This document shows positions 8,357 through 16,416 of a DNA stretch of 64,000 bases, piece by piece. Origin of the DNA: Chryseobacterium sp. CY350 (GTDB lineage Bacteria; Bacteroidota; Bacteroidia; Flavobacteriales; Weeksellaceae); NCBI RefSeq assembly GCF_027945075.1, contig NZ_CP116034.1, forward strand, positions 868,001 through 932,000, given 5' to 3'. The position numbers and the translations under genes are program-made. Every line of letters starts with the position of its first letter. Within the stretch, counting starts at the first letter, position 1. The notes under the pieces were generated by a model. It had not been told where the DNA came from, did not search any database, and was given only the letters and a program-made list of their open reading frames with translations.

Positions 8357-8566
8357 CTATTTATTTAAAAAATCTTTAAATCTACGATTCGTCACAAGTT
8401 TAAAAATAATTAACAGAATTCCTAAACATTGGATAACAGTACCTATCGTCAAGCAAATATTACCATTAATGGCCCTAAGTGAAATATGGGTAATTTTCAG
8501 CCAGGCTCCGAATAAATTGATTAAGAAACCTGCTAAAAAAATCATGATGGCATATTTTGCTTTCAT
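8357..8566 (-). CDS. Small two-TM membrane protein (unknown)
   Basis: 69-residue protein with two hydrophobic helices (about 5-24 and 36-57) and a short basic tail (KLVTNRRFKDFLNK). The GFLINLFGAWLKI segment loosely resembles the N-terminal transmembrane part of GldL-like proteins, but this is too short for a functional claim. It starts 6 bp after the thiolase stop and has a terminator right behind it, so it is the last gene of the thiolase transcript. No function is recognised. Confidence 0.65.
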   Translation of the reverse strand: MKAKYAIMIFLAGFLINLFGAWLKITHISLRAINGNICLTIGTVIQCLGILLIIFKLVTNRRFKDFLNK

Positions 8567-8572
8567 ACGATC

Positions 8573-9751
8573 TTACATATTTTCGATAACAATAGCCGAA
8601 GCTCCACCACCACCGTTACAGATAGCTGCAGCACCGTATTTACCGTTATTTTGCTTCAAAACGTTAATCAAAGTAACAATAATTCTAGAACCTGAACTTC
8701 CCAGCGGATGTCCCAAAGCTACCGCTCCACCATTTACGTTTACTTTAGCAGCATCCAATCCTAAGATTTTATTGTTTGCCAAACCAACGACAGAAAACGC
8801 TTCATTAAACTCGAAGAAATCAATATCAGTAAGTTCTAATCCCGCCTTTTTAAGAGCAATCGGTAGAGCTTTTGAAGGTGCCGTTGTAAAGTTTTCCGGC
8901 TCCTGAGCAGCATCAGCATAAGATATTATCTTTGCTAAAGGTTTCAACCCTAATTCTTCCATTTTCTCTTTAGAAACCAGAATTAAAGCAGAAGCACCGT
9001 CATTTAAAGTTGATGCATTGGCTGCAGTAACGGTTCCGTCTTCTTTTTTGAAAACTGTAGGAAGTGTAGGAAGTCTGTCAAAATTAACAGCTTTGTACTC
9101 TTCGTCTTCAGCAAATATAATTGGGTCTCCTTTTCTCTGAGGAATTGATACAGGAACTACTTCTTCAGCGAATTTCCCTTCGCTCCATGCATTTGCAGAT
9201 CTTTTGTAAGATTGTGTTGCAAAATTATCCTGATCTTCTCTTGAAAAACCATAGTCTGCCGCACACTTTTCTGCGCAAACTCCCATGTGAACTTTATTGT
9301 AAACGTCTGTAAGACCGTCTAAAACCATTCCGTCCTGCATTTTTACATCACCTAATTTGGTAGCGTTTCTTGCATTATAATAATGAGGAACTGCAGACAT
9401 ATTTTCCATACCTCCTGCAACGATAACGTCTGCATCACCCGCTTTGATCGCCTGTGCAGCCATTGTCACCGCTTTCATTCCTGAAGCGCAAACTTTATTG
9501 ATTGTAGTAGACGGAGTTTCATTTGAAAGTCCCGCGCCTAATGCCACCTGACGTGCCGGAGCCTGCCCTTCACCAGCCTGTAAAACGTTACCCATATAAA
9601 TTTCCTGAACGTTTTTAGGATCAAGATTAATTTTGTCTAAGGCTCCTTTTACTGCCGTTGCTCCCAATTTTGTAGCAGGAACTGTAGATAAGCTTCCCAT
9701 AAAACTCCCGATCGGTGTTCTTACTGCGGAAACAATGAATACTTCTTTCAT
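8573..9751 (-). CDS. Acetyl-CoA C-acyltransferase (thiolase)
   Basis: 392-residue type II thiolase. The acyl-accepting Cys88 is in INKVCASGMKAV, NEAF lies before the catalytic His348 in GHPLGSSGSR, and Cys378 is in CNGGGGAS. It condenses two acetyl-CoA to acetoacetyl-CoA or runs the reverse cleavage. Length and motifs match biosynthetic thiolases of the AtoB/PhaA type. In this organism it could supply the first step of the mevalonate pathway, whose kinase lies about 2.4 kb away, or act in fatty acid or ketone degradation. No 3-hydroxyacyl-CoA dehydrogenase partner is adjacent. Confidence 0.93.
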   Translation of the reverse strand: MKEVFIVSAVRTPIGSFMGSLSTVPATKLGATAVKGALDKINLDPKNVQEIYMGNVLQAGEGQAPARQVALGAGLSNETPSTTINKVCASGMKAVTMAAQAIKAGDADVIVAGGMENMSAVPHYYNARNATKLGDVKMQDGMVLDGLTDVYNKVHMGVCAEKCAADYGFSREDQDNFATQSYKRSANAWSEGKFAEEVVPVSIPQRKGDPIIFAEDEEYKAVNFDRLPTLPTVFKKEDGTVTAANASTLNDGASALILVSKEKMEELGLKPLAKIISYADAAQEPENFTTAPSKALPIALKKAGLELTDIDFFEFNEAFSVVGLANNKILGLDAAKVNVNGGAVALGHPLGSSGSRIIVTLINVLKQNNGKYGAAAICNGGGGASAIVIENM

Positions 9752-9775
9752 TTTATATATTTATTTAATTTTTAA

Positions 9776-10177
9776 TTACTCTATTTTTTCGAGGACAATT
9801 TCCTCCTTTTTATTATAGTTTATAGTTTCTATTTTGATAAACTGATGATCTGTTTCCAGAACTTTATAGGTAACGACGTCACCAATTCTCATAGGATATT
9901 TCCCGTCTGTTTTTGCAGTGACTGTTGCTTTGTACATGCAATTATCAAGAAAGTCAATTTTATATTTGATATAATCTTTATTGTTGTTAAAATATTCTCT
10001 CTGCGAATCTTTTTTAATCACAATGTTCCACTTTTTGGCAGATTCACCTTCTTTTATGAATTTTCCTTCTTTTATAAGATTACATTTTGTGGGCGAATCG
10101 GGTAACAAAAAATGTTCCTGAGCTTTCATTTTAGAAGAACAAAAAATAAAGATTAGTATTAGAAATGCCGCTTTCAT
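9776..10177 (-). CDS. Secreted hypothetical protein
   Basis: 133-residue protein with a signal peptide (residues 1-19, ending near KMKAQ). The rest is basic and predicted beta-rich, with a C-terminal repeat of short strands (DVVTYKVLETDHQFIKIET). No family is recognised. Its start overlaps the stop of the upstream membrane-protein gene by 4 bp (ATGA), so translation is probably coupled and the pair functions together. The thiolase starts 24 bp beyond its stop and may be co-transcribed. Confidence 0.65.
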   Translation of the reverse strand: MKAAFLILIFIFCSSKMKAQEHFLLPDSPTKCNLIKEGKFIKEGESAKKWNIVIKKDSQREYFNNNKDYIKYKIDFLDNCMYKATVTAKTDGKYPMRIGDVVTYKVLETDHQFIKIETINYNKKEEIVLEKIE

Positions 10178-10557
10178 ATTTTTTTCTTCGTTGCAAATAA
10201 CATAATTGCTGCTCCCAAAAATTCAATTGCCCAACCCCATTTTAGCTTCACCGTTGCGGCTAAAGTTTCTGTCCATGATTTGAATGGCAGAAAACTGAAA
10301 TAACTGAAAGCCTGATATTTTGTAGCGAAAATGGTGAACAGAAATAATAGAATCAATAATACAGCAAATGTTTTAACGATTTTCGGACTGTTGTTCAAAA
10401 TTCCGAATAAGGCGATCCCCGAGAAAAGCCAGCACGCGACTGCTAAATAATGATCTACTTGCCAGTAATTCCAGTTACCGATGATAGGAACATGAACAAG
10501 TGGCAGGAAACTTCCTACAACCACCAAAATCAATCCGACTAACTGTATATTTTTCAT
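10174..10557 (-). CDS. Hypothetical four-TM membrane protein
   Basis: 127-residue protein with four hydrophobic segments (about 4-24, 36-53, 62-81 and 106-122) and a basic C-terminus (ATKKKI). The first helix with VVGSFLPLVHVPIIG resembles small Bacteroidota membrane proteins of unknown role. It is the first gene of a two-gene unit with the secreted protein that overlaps its stop. Confidence 0.65.
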   Translation of the reverse strand: MKNIQLVGLILVVVGSFLPLVHVPIIGNWNYWQVDHYLAVACWLFSGIALFGILNNSPKIVKTFAVLLILLFLFTIFATKYQAFSYFSFLPFKSWTETLAATVKLKWGWAIEFLGAAIMLFATKKKI

Positions 10558-10593
10558 GTTTTTATCTCGTTCTTAGAATGCCAAAATACAAAA

Positions 10594-10621
10594 AAAAACA
10601 CACTTATTCAAGGTGTGTTTT
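10594..10621 (-). terminator. Intrinsic terminator of the barrel protein gene
   Basis: AAACACAC pairs with GTGTGTTT (one bulge near the loop). On the minus strand it is followed by a run of T's. It closes the sigma/anti-sigma/barrel operon, about 95 bp after the last stop. Confidence 0.75.
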
Positions 10622-10715
10622 AAAATTAAATAATTGAAGATTAGCAAATACTATTAATAAATTATTTAATGAAGAATTAATTATAATTTAATGAAAATTA
10701 ATTTTTTATAAACAA

Positions 10716-11798
10716 TTAAAAATTTAGATATAATAATTCTAAACCAATTTGAAAACCATATTTGTTGTTTATTTTCACATTATCACCAAAAAATGGTGTG
10801 AAATCTTTTTTAACAAAAACATTAAGCGCGCCAAAACCTACCGATATTTTTCCTCCAAATAAAAAGTCATTTACCATATCCGGAATGTTTTCGCGGTCTA
10901 CAACCCTATGATTGTCAGCATTTTTATAAATAATCTGATTTTGGGTTAAAACTCGCAAACCGCCATACACGCCTGCTGTTACCCTGAAGTTACCTTTGGT
11001 ATTATCCAGCATTTTTTCACCGTTTTCTACCGTATATTTAGGATTCAGAACAAATACAAAGTCTAACGGCGCTACAATGTAATGATTTGTAAATCGCGAT
11101 TTTTTCAAATGACCCAGAGTAAAATCCGTAAGAGAAATTTCATTATTATTAAAATCAGCTATCTGAGAATTTTTTGGGACAAATGTGTCGCCTCTGTATC
11201 CAAAACCGAATCGATAAAATACGGGTGAAGTTAACGATCCCAACTGTCTTGTAAATCTGAACTCTGTAACAGCGGATACTGATTTGCCAAATCTCATTTG
11301 AGAAGACTCACCTCCCAAAGCGAATGACGACGCCGATTTTGTAAGATCGATGTAACCAAAAGCAATATTTACGTCAAATGTTTTTAATATTTCTTTTTTT
11401 GTACGTTTAGAATCTTTAAAACTTATCAATGCATTATTCTGTGCAAATCCTATTTGGTCAGTAGATTTGTCTTTGCCAAGAACCGAATTTTTCACAATTT
11501 CTTTCGTTGCGTCTTCAAGATCAGATTTCTCATTATCCACTTTTTCATTGATAATTTCTTCATATTTCAAAGCCACTTCTTTTTTTTGTTTTTGCTTTTC
11601 GTCAGAAGATATTTTGTTGTTTTTAAAACTTTCTTCTAAAGCATCAAGCTCAACATTCATTTTAGATTTTTCGGAAACGATGATGCTGTCAATTTTTTTT
11701 GAATAGTTTCTCATTCTGGCGTCAGTGTAAGAATTTTCCTGAGCATTTGCATAAGACATTGCTGTAATGGCAGCGAATAAGGCAATTTTTGTTTTCAT
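10716..11798 (-). CDS. Outer-membrane barrel protein with periplasmic coiled coil
   Basis: 360-residue protein. Residues 1-19 are a signal peptide ending ANA-Q. Residues ~25-105 are a charged helical region rich in Lys/Glu (coiled-coil-like). From ~140 on, the pattern is alternating aromatic/aliphatic strands with turns and a terminal LYLNF aromatic end, as expected for an outer-membrane beta-barrel. It follows the anti-sigma gene by 78 bp on the same strand and is probably the third gene of that operon. The known arrangement of ECF sigma, anti-sigma and envelope protein in Bacteroidota suggests an envelope-stress module; this protein's exact role is unknown. Confidence 0.7.
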   Translation of the reverse strand: MKTKIALFAAITAMSYANAQENSYTDARMRNYSKKIDSIIVSEKSKMNVELDALEESFKNNKISSDEKQKQKKEVALKYEEIINEKVDNEKSDLEDATKEIVKNSVLGKDKSTDQIGFAQNNALISFKDSKRTKKEILKTFDVNIAFGYIDLTKSASSFALGGESSQMRFGKSVSAVTEFRFTRQLGSLTSPVFYRFGFGYRGDTFVPKNSQIADFNNNEISLTDFTLGHLKKSRFTNHYIVAPLDFVFVLNPKYTVENGEKMLDNTKGNFRVTAGVYGGLRVLTQNQIIYKNADNHRVVDRENIPDMVNDFLFGGKISVGFGALNVFVKKDFTPFFGDNVKINNKYGFQIGLELLYLNF

Positions 11799-11876
11799 AT
11801 TCAGTAATTATTTTTAGACATTATTTTACTTCTGCATACAATTGTTGCAGTTTTTTCACTTCAAAAACTTTATTTG

Positions 11877-12566
11877 TTATCTGGGATCTACGTACACACT
11901 CACTCCCAAAACAGTAACATTGTGAAAATTAGGAAGAACTTTGTCAAGATGTATAACGCCAAATTTTTTCTTCTCCACATTGGCATTTTCACGGGATCTA
12001 TCCAGCTCTCTCCCAAGTAGTAAATCGTTTGCACTCACATAACTGATCTTTTTTGTTTCGGAAATTACAGGATTGCTCTTTTCAATAATTTCAGGATGTT
12101 CACTTTGATTTTCAGGTTGATTAATAACAATTATCGGTTGTGTTTGTTCTGAAATTTGGGATTTAATAAGTTCTTTTTGAGGTTTAAAATCTTTTTTAAT
12201 AATCGGTTTATTTTTTGTTGCAGTTTCAGTGATCATTTTCGGAGCTGTTTTTTCGATTAAATTCTCCTCGTGAACCATTATTTGAGCAGGATTTTCAATT
12301 TTAATCAATTCTTTCTCTAAATTCTTTTTTACAAGATGATCTGTTTTCTCTGTGTTAGAATCTCCTGTAAAGTAGATCACTGTGCCGAAAGAAATTAGCA
12401 GTAAGACAATCGCCGCATATTTCAACCAGCCAAAAGATGAAGAGGATTTAACTGAAAGTTCAGATCCTTTCTCCAAAGCCGAATCTAATTGATCCCAAAG
12501 ATCCGCAGAAGGCTTTATTTGAAGCTCCTCGTAATCAGATTTTAATTGTTTTATGTTTTTTTTCAT
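11877..12566 (-). CDS. Single-pass anti-sigma-like protein
   Basis: 229-residue protein with a cytoplasmic N-terminal region (1-46, including KPSADLWDQLDSALEKG, a segment shared by flavobacterial anti-sigma-like proteins), one transmembrane helix (about 48-66) and a ~160-residue low-complexity periplasmic part. There is no classical zinc-binding anti-sigma motif (HxxxCxxC). The gene overlaps the upstream ECF sigma gene by 32 bp, which argues strongly for a functional pair; it would hold the sigma factor at the membrane. It could instead be a simple linker protein of the operon. Confidence 0.7.
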   Translation of the reverse strand: MKKNIKQLKSDYEELQIKPSADLWDQLDSALEKGSELSVKSSSSFGWLKYAAIVLLLISFGTVIYFTGDSNTEKTDHLVKKNLEKELIKIENPAQIMVHEENLIEKTAPKMITETATKNKPIIKKDFKPQKELIKSQISEQTQPIIVINQPENQSEHPEIIEKSNPVISETKKISYVSANDLLLGRELDRSRENANVEKKKFGVIHLDKVLPNFHNVTVLGVSVYVDPR

Positions 12567-13086
12567 TTTCCTTAGATTTTAAATAATCAGCGATCCATTT
12601 TTTAGCTTTATTCAGTTGACTTTTGCTTGTGCCTTCCGAAATCGTAAGAATTTCGGCAATTTCCTGATGTTTTTTTTCTTCGAAAATGTAGAGATTAAAG
12701 ATCAGTCTGTAGCCTTCAGGCATTTTAGAAAATATTTCTTCAATATTAATGTCAATCAGCTCTTCATCGAAGTCTTCATCAGAAATATGATCTACGATTT
12801 CTATGTCTGCATAAAGAATATTTCTATTTTTCCTGAAAAAAGTAATGGAATCGTTCACCACAATTTTCCTCAGCCAAAAGGGAAAACTCTTCCACTCCTT
12901 GCAATCTGCGATTTTATTAAAACACTTTAGAAAAGAGTTTAATATGATATCTTCAGCATCATGAATGTTATTGGTATAAGAATTTGCAATCGCCAGCATT
13001 TTAGCTGAAAACAAATCGTAAAGAGCTTTCTGGGCTCTCCGATCCTGTTTTTTGGCAAGTTTAAAATTCTCTTCTAAATTCTTCAT
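12535..13086 (-). CDS. ECF RNA polymerase sigma factor
   Basis: 183-residue sigma-70 family protein of ECF type. Region 2 contains AKMLAIANSYTNNIHDAEDIILNSF (core binding and -10 recognition) followed by FPFWLRKIVVND. Region 4 contains IFSKMPEGYRLIFNLYIFEEK, then HQEIAEILTISEGTSKSQ, the -35-binding helix-turn-helix. The next gene encodes a membrane anti-sigma-like protein and overlaps it by 32 bp. A possible autoregulated promoter (GGGCAACC, 15 bp, CGTCTTATAG) sits immediately upstream. Confidence 0.93.
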   Translation of the reverse strand: MKNLEENFKLAKKQDRRAQKALYDLFSAKMLAIANSYTNNIHDAEDIILNSFLKCFNKIADCKEWKSFPFWLRKIVVNDSITFFRKNRNILYADIEIVDHISDEDFDEELIDINIEEIFSKMPEGYRLIFNLYIFEEKKHQEIAEILTISEGTSKSQLNKAKKWIADYLKSKENEKKHKTIKI

Positions 13087-13100
13087 GTATCAGTTTCTAT

Positions 13101-13133
13101 CTATAAGACGGTAAAAATTTGAAATGGTTGCCC
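13101..13133 (-). promoter_or_regulatory. Candidate ECF-type autoregulatory promoter
   Basis: Minus strand reads GGGCAACC (13133-13126), 15 bp, CGTCTTATAG (13110-13101), ending 15 bp from the sigma gene's ATG. ECF promoters generally have an AAC-type -35 box and a CGTC/GTCT-type -10 box about 16 bp apart. No TAnnTTTG element is seen here. It is therefore a candidate site for the sigma factor on its own operon. Confidence 0.5.
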
Positions 13134-13148
13134 TAAAATAAAAAAAAA

Positions 13149-13172
13149 TTGCACTTTTTTTCAAAAGTGCAA
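13149..13172 (-). terminator. Intrinsic terminator of the M43 protease gene
   Basis: TTGCACTTTT (13149-13158) pairs with AAAAGTGCAA (13163-13172), with a run of T's on the minus strand, 23 bp after the protease stop. Confidence 0.85.
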
Positions 13173-13194
13173 TAATATAGTTGAAGAAAGAAAA

Positions 13195-14169
13195 TTATTG
13201 TGCGAAAGAATACCTTGGTCCGCCAGACTGGAAAACAGCTAACATCCTGCTTTTCTGATCATTTGAAAACATATACATTGCTCTGTCATCTACATAATCC
13301 ATATAGTTCATAGTCATTTCTACAGGATTTCCGGCGCAAGTGCTGTAATGCGGATACGCAGGCGCACCATAATTTGCAGTATTGTGTGAAGGTGTATCAG
13401 CAACAAGATCGTTTCCGCATGTGGTATCTCCCCAAATATGACGTAGATTCATCCAGTGACCAATTTCGTGTGTGGCAGTTCGCCCTAAGTTAAACGGATA
13501 AACAGCAGTTCCTGTACTTCCAAAATATTTAGAATCGATAACAACACCGTCGGTTGCGCTAGATCCTCCGGGAAACTGTGCATATCCTAAAGTACCATTA
13601 CCGATTGTACAAACCCAAAGATTAAGTTTTGTGGTTGCCGATATAGGATTTAAACCTCCTTGATTACTTTTTTTCATTGCGTCTCTTGTTCCCCAAGACG
13701 TCTTATTTGTTGATTTTCTTACGACCTGATCTAATACGAAGCGAATACCAACATTTGCTTTAACAGTAGAAAATGCTGCTGGAACATTATTGAAATCGCT
13801 ATTTGTAGCATTAAAATCTTTATTTAAAATATCAATTTGCGATTGTATCTGAGTTTGAGAAATATTTTCTGCAGTCGTTTTATAAAGTACATTTACAACA
13901 ACTGGGATCTCAATGACACCATTCACAAGCCTTGACTGAAAGTTTTCGCTTATTTTTGATTGGGTGAAATTTTCTATTTGCATCATTCTCGCCTTTAGCT
14001 GAGGATCATTTGCCATCTGTTCCTTTAAAACTTCATCAGAAGCGCAGCCACGATGTGCAACAGAATTGGAAATTTGATTTTCTTCTGATAAGTTTTCTCT
14101 TTTCTCATCCGACTCGCAGCTGATCAAAAATGCACTTGCTATTCCTAGCATAAAAATTGTTTTTCTCAT
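13195..14169 (-). CDS. M43 (pappalysin/cytophagalysin) zinc metalloprotease lipoprotein
   Basis: 324-residue metzincin. The N-terminus is a lipoprotein signal peptide with lipobox LISC (Cys18). The zinc site is HEIGHWMNLRH (His234, Glu235, His238, His244) and the Met-turn is NYMDY (Met290). Paired Cys residues (C251, C278 and others) fit a secreted fold. The M43 family includes pappalysin and cytophagalysin; this should be a surface- or periplasm-anchored protease. There is no C-terminal T9SS domain, so anchoring is by lipid. It is a single gene with its own terminator. Confidence 0.9.
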   Translation of the reverse strand: MRKTIFMLGIASAFLISCESDEKRENLSEENQISNSVAHRGCASDEVLKEQMANDPQLKARMMQIENFTQSKISENFQSRLVNGVIEIPVVVNVLYKTTAENISQTQIQSQIDILNKDFNATNSDFNNVPAAFSTVKANVGIRFVLDQVVRKSTNKTSWGTRDAMKKSNQGGLNPISATTKLNLWVCTIGNGTLGYAQFPGGSSATDGVVIDSKYFGSTGTAVYPFNLGRTATHEIGHWMNLRHIWGDTTCGNDLVADTPSHNTANYGAPAYPHYSTCAGNPVEMTMNYMDYVDDRAMYMFSNDQKSRMLAVFQSGGPRYSFAQ

Positions 14170-14247
14170 ATTATATTTTTATTTAAATGTTTAAAAAGCT
14201 ATGTAATTCTTAATAAAATCACATTTCTTTAACAAATATAAAAATAA

Positions 14248-14275
14248 AACACACAAAAAAAACTTTTTATGTGTT
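14248..14275 (-). terminator. Terminator of the nucleoside transporter gene
   Basis: AACACACAAAAA pairs with TTTTTATGTGTT with one mismatch. On the minus strand it is followed by TTTTATTTTTATA. It lies about 90 bp downstream of the transporter stop. Confidence 0.55.
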
Positions 14276-14363
14276 AAAAATAAATATTTTATTACAATTC
14301 CTATTAAATCAAGGAAAATTCTTCATTAAAATAAGATTTTAACTTATTTATGGAACTTAGAGA

Positions 14364-15623
14364 TCAATGATTGATGCTTGAAAGTTCATTAGGATCGTGT
14401 TTATGTTTAAAAAAGATAGCAAATAGAATGGTTATGATCAAGGCATAACCTGCAAAGATCAGCCAGATCTCATGCCACATTTTATCGCCATTTTCGAGGG
14501 TAAAGAAATTTGAGATAATCCATCCGCTGCCGAAGCTTCCCGCAATTGCTCCAAAACCGTTGGTCATCATCATGAAGAGACCTTGTGCTGAAGAACGTAT
14601 TTTATAATCTGTAGTCGTTTCAACAAATAGCGAACCTGAAACATTGAAGAAATCGAATGCCATACCGTAAACGATACAGGAAAGTATGATTAAACCAAGT
14701 CCAAACCCGTAAGGATCGCCATAAGCAAAGAATGCAAAACGTAAAACCCAGGCAAACATCGAAATAAGCATCACATTTTTGATTCCGAATCTTTTTAAGA
14801 AGAAAGGAATTGCCAGAATAAATGCAGTCTCAGAAAATTGTGAGATCGACATAATTAAAGTAGATCTCTTTACTACAAAACTATCTGCATAAGCGGGATT
14901 TTTACCAAAATCTGACAGAAAAACATCACCATACATATTCGTTAATTGCAATGCAGCACCCAAAAACATTGAGAAAATAAAAAATAAAGCTAGTTTATAG
15001 TTGCCAAAAAGTCTAAAAGCATTTAAACCTAATTTCTCAGATAATGATGCATCTTTGGGAATTAAACTCTGTGGTTTGCAAGCCGGCAAAGTGAATGAAT
15101 AAATAGCCAAAATTACGGCAAAAGCTGCTGCAATATAAAACTGATTTGCTGAGGCTTTGTTACCCGTTAAATTCGTGATCCACATGGCAGCTATAAAGCC
15201 TAGAGTTCCCCAAACACGTATTGGCGGGAAAACCTTAACCACGTCAAAATTATTATTCTTTAAAACATAATAAGCGATAGAATTTGAAAGCGAAATTGTA
15301 GGCATGTAGAAAAGCATTGCCACCAACATCACCCAAAAGAATGTTGTTGGATTATCCACCTGGGGCAAATAAAGCAATGTAATAGCGTATCCCAAATGTA
15401 GAATTCCGTACAGCTTTTCGGCGTTCATCCATCGGTCGGCAATGATTCCTGTAACGGCCGGCATGATGATGGAAGCGATTCCTAATGTCATGAAAACAAT
15501 CCCAAATTGTTCTCCGCCCCACTGCATGGTACCAAACCAATAATTGGCAAAGGTGATAAGCCAGGCTCCCCAGACAAAAAACTGCAGAAAGCTTAGTATG
15601 GTCAATCGTAATTTTAAATTCAT
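14364..15623 (-). CDS. NupG-type nucleoside MFS transporter
   Basis: 419-residue protein with about twelve transmembrane segments. The start LRLTILSFLQFFVWGAWL and the following ANYWF/GIADRW segments are typical of the NupG/XapB nucleoside:proton symporter branch of the MFS. DFFNVSGSLFVE in the second half also fits the family. It should import nucleosides through the inner membrane. It lies 18 bp downstream of the bifunctional-nuclease-family gene on the same strand and is probably co-transcribed with it. Confidence 0.85.
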   Translation of the reverse strand: MNLKLRLTILSFLQFFVWGAWLITFANYWFGTMQWGGEQFGIVFMTLGIASIIMPAVTGIIADRWMNAEKLYGILHLGYAITLLYLPQVDNPTTFFWVMLVAMLFYMPTISLSNSIAYYVLKNNNFDVVKVFPPIRVWGTLGFIAAMWITNLTGNKASANQFYIAAAFAVILAIYSFTLPACKPQSLIPKDASLSEKLGLNAFRLFGNYKLALFFIFSMFLGAALQLTNMYGDVFLSDFGKNPAYADSFVVKRSTLIMSISQFSETAFILAIPFFLKRFGIKNVMLISMFAWVLRFAFFAYGDPYGFGLGLIILSCIVYGMAFDFFNVSGSLFVETTTDYKIRSSAQGLFMMMTNGFGAIAGSFGSGWIISNFFTLENGDKMWHEIWLIFAGYALIITILFAIFFKHKHDPNELSSINH

Positions 15624-15640
15624 TATGTATTTATAAAATC

Positions 15641-16240
15641 TTAATCAATTTTCTTTTTTCTTCTTTTGATCTCTTCCTGAATCTCAAGAGCGGTATCAAA
15701 ATCTTCTTCTTTTACTGCGTCATCCAGCAACTTTTGAAGTTCTTCCATAGAAATATTTTTCAGGCTATCTTCATCCTGAATAGTTTCAGAAAAAACATCA
15801 TCCTCTTTGGCTGTTTCTTCTAATTCAAGAAGAATTCCTGCTTCGTTCAATACTTGCTGAGTTGTGAAAATAGGAGCATCGAATCTTACCGCCATTGCAA
15901 CGGCATCAGAAGTACGCGCATCTAAAATCAGCTCTTCTTCGTTAAGTTTATTTTTAAAATTGATATTTGAAAAGAAAACTCCGTCAACGATCTGATAAAT
16001 GATCACAGAAACCAATTCAAACTGTGCAGAAACTATAAATTTTGTAAATAAATCGTGAGTAAGCGGTCGCGGCGGATGAATGTCTTTTTCAAGGCCTAAT
16101 GAGATGGATTGTGCCTCGAAATTTCCTATAACAACAGGTAATTTAATGTGTGTTTCTTCATGTTCCAATAACAAAGCGTACGCTCCCGATTGAGTCTGGC
16201 TGTACGATATTCCGCGAATGATTAGCTGTTTATAATCCAT
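15641..16240 (-). CDS. Bifunctional nuclease (BFN/DUF151) family protein with UvrB/C-type tail
   Basis: 199-residue protein. Residues 1-140 match the BFN/DUF151 domain, including LPVVIGNFEAQSISLGLE and LDARTSDAVAMAVRFDAPIF. Residues ~160-195 (LQKLLDDAVKEEDFDTALEIQ) form a UvrB/UvrC-interaction-type helical hairpin. Plant homologues are reported to have nuclease activity; the bacterial role is uncertain. This domain pairing is common in Bacteroidota. It is the first gene of a unit with the nucleoside transporter. Confidence 0.88.
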   Translation of the reverse strand: MDYKQLIIRGISYSQTQSGAYALLLEHEETHIKLPVVIGNFEAQSISLGLEKDIHPPRPLTHDLFTKFIVSAQFELVSVIIYQIVDGVFFSNINFKNKLNEEELILDARTSDAVAMAVRFDAPIFTTQQVLNEAGILLELEETAKEDDVFSETIQDEDSLKNISMEELQKLLDDAVKEEDFDTALEIQEEIKRRKKKID

Positions 16241-16291
16241 GACTACAAATATAAATTAATTTTTTATTGTAGGTTTTACTTTTTAGACAAA

Positions 16292-16320
16292 AATAAAAGC
16301 CCGGAAGCCGAGCTTTTATT
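16292..16320 (-). terminator. Intrinsic terminator after etfA
   Basis: AATAAAAGC pairs with GCTTTTATT around a GC-rich loop that can pair further (CGG/CCG). T's follow on the minus strand, and the gene end lies about 97 bp upstream. Confidence 0.7.
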
Positions 16321-16416
16321 GTATATATTTTAATTGTGAATACTCAAATGTCAATTCACTTCGTTGTCAATTTTAAAAAAATCACTATTGACTTGCGAAG
16401 CAAAATTCACAATTGC

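Noticed and set aside
8469..8906. 145-codon plus-strand ORF opposite the thiolase gene
   Set aside because: It overlaps two confident minus-strand genes in antisense and shows no domain features.
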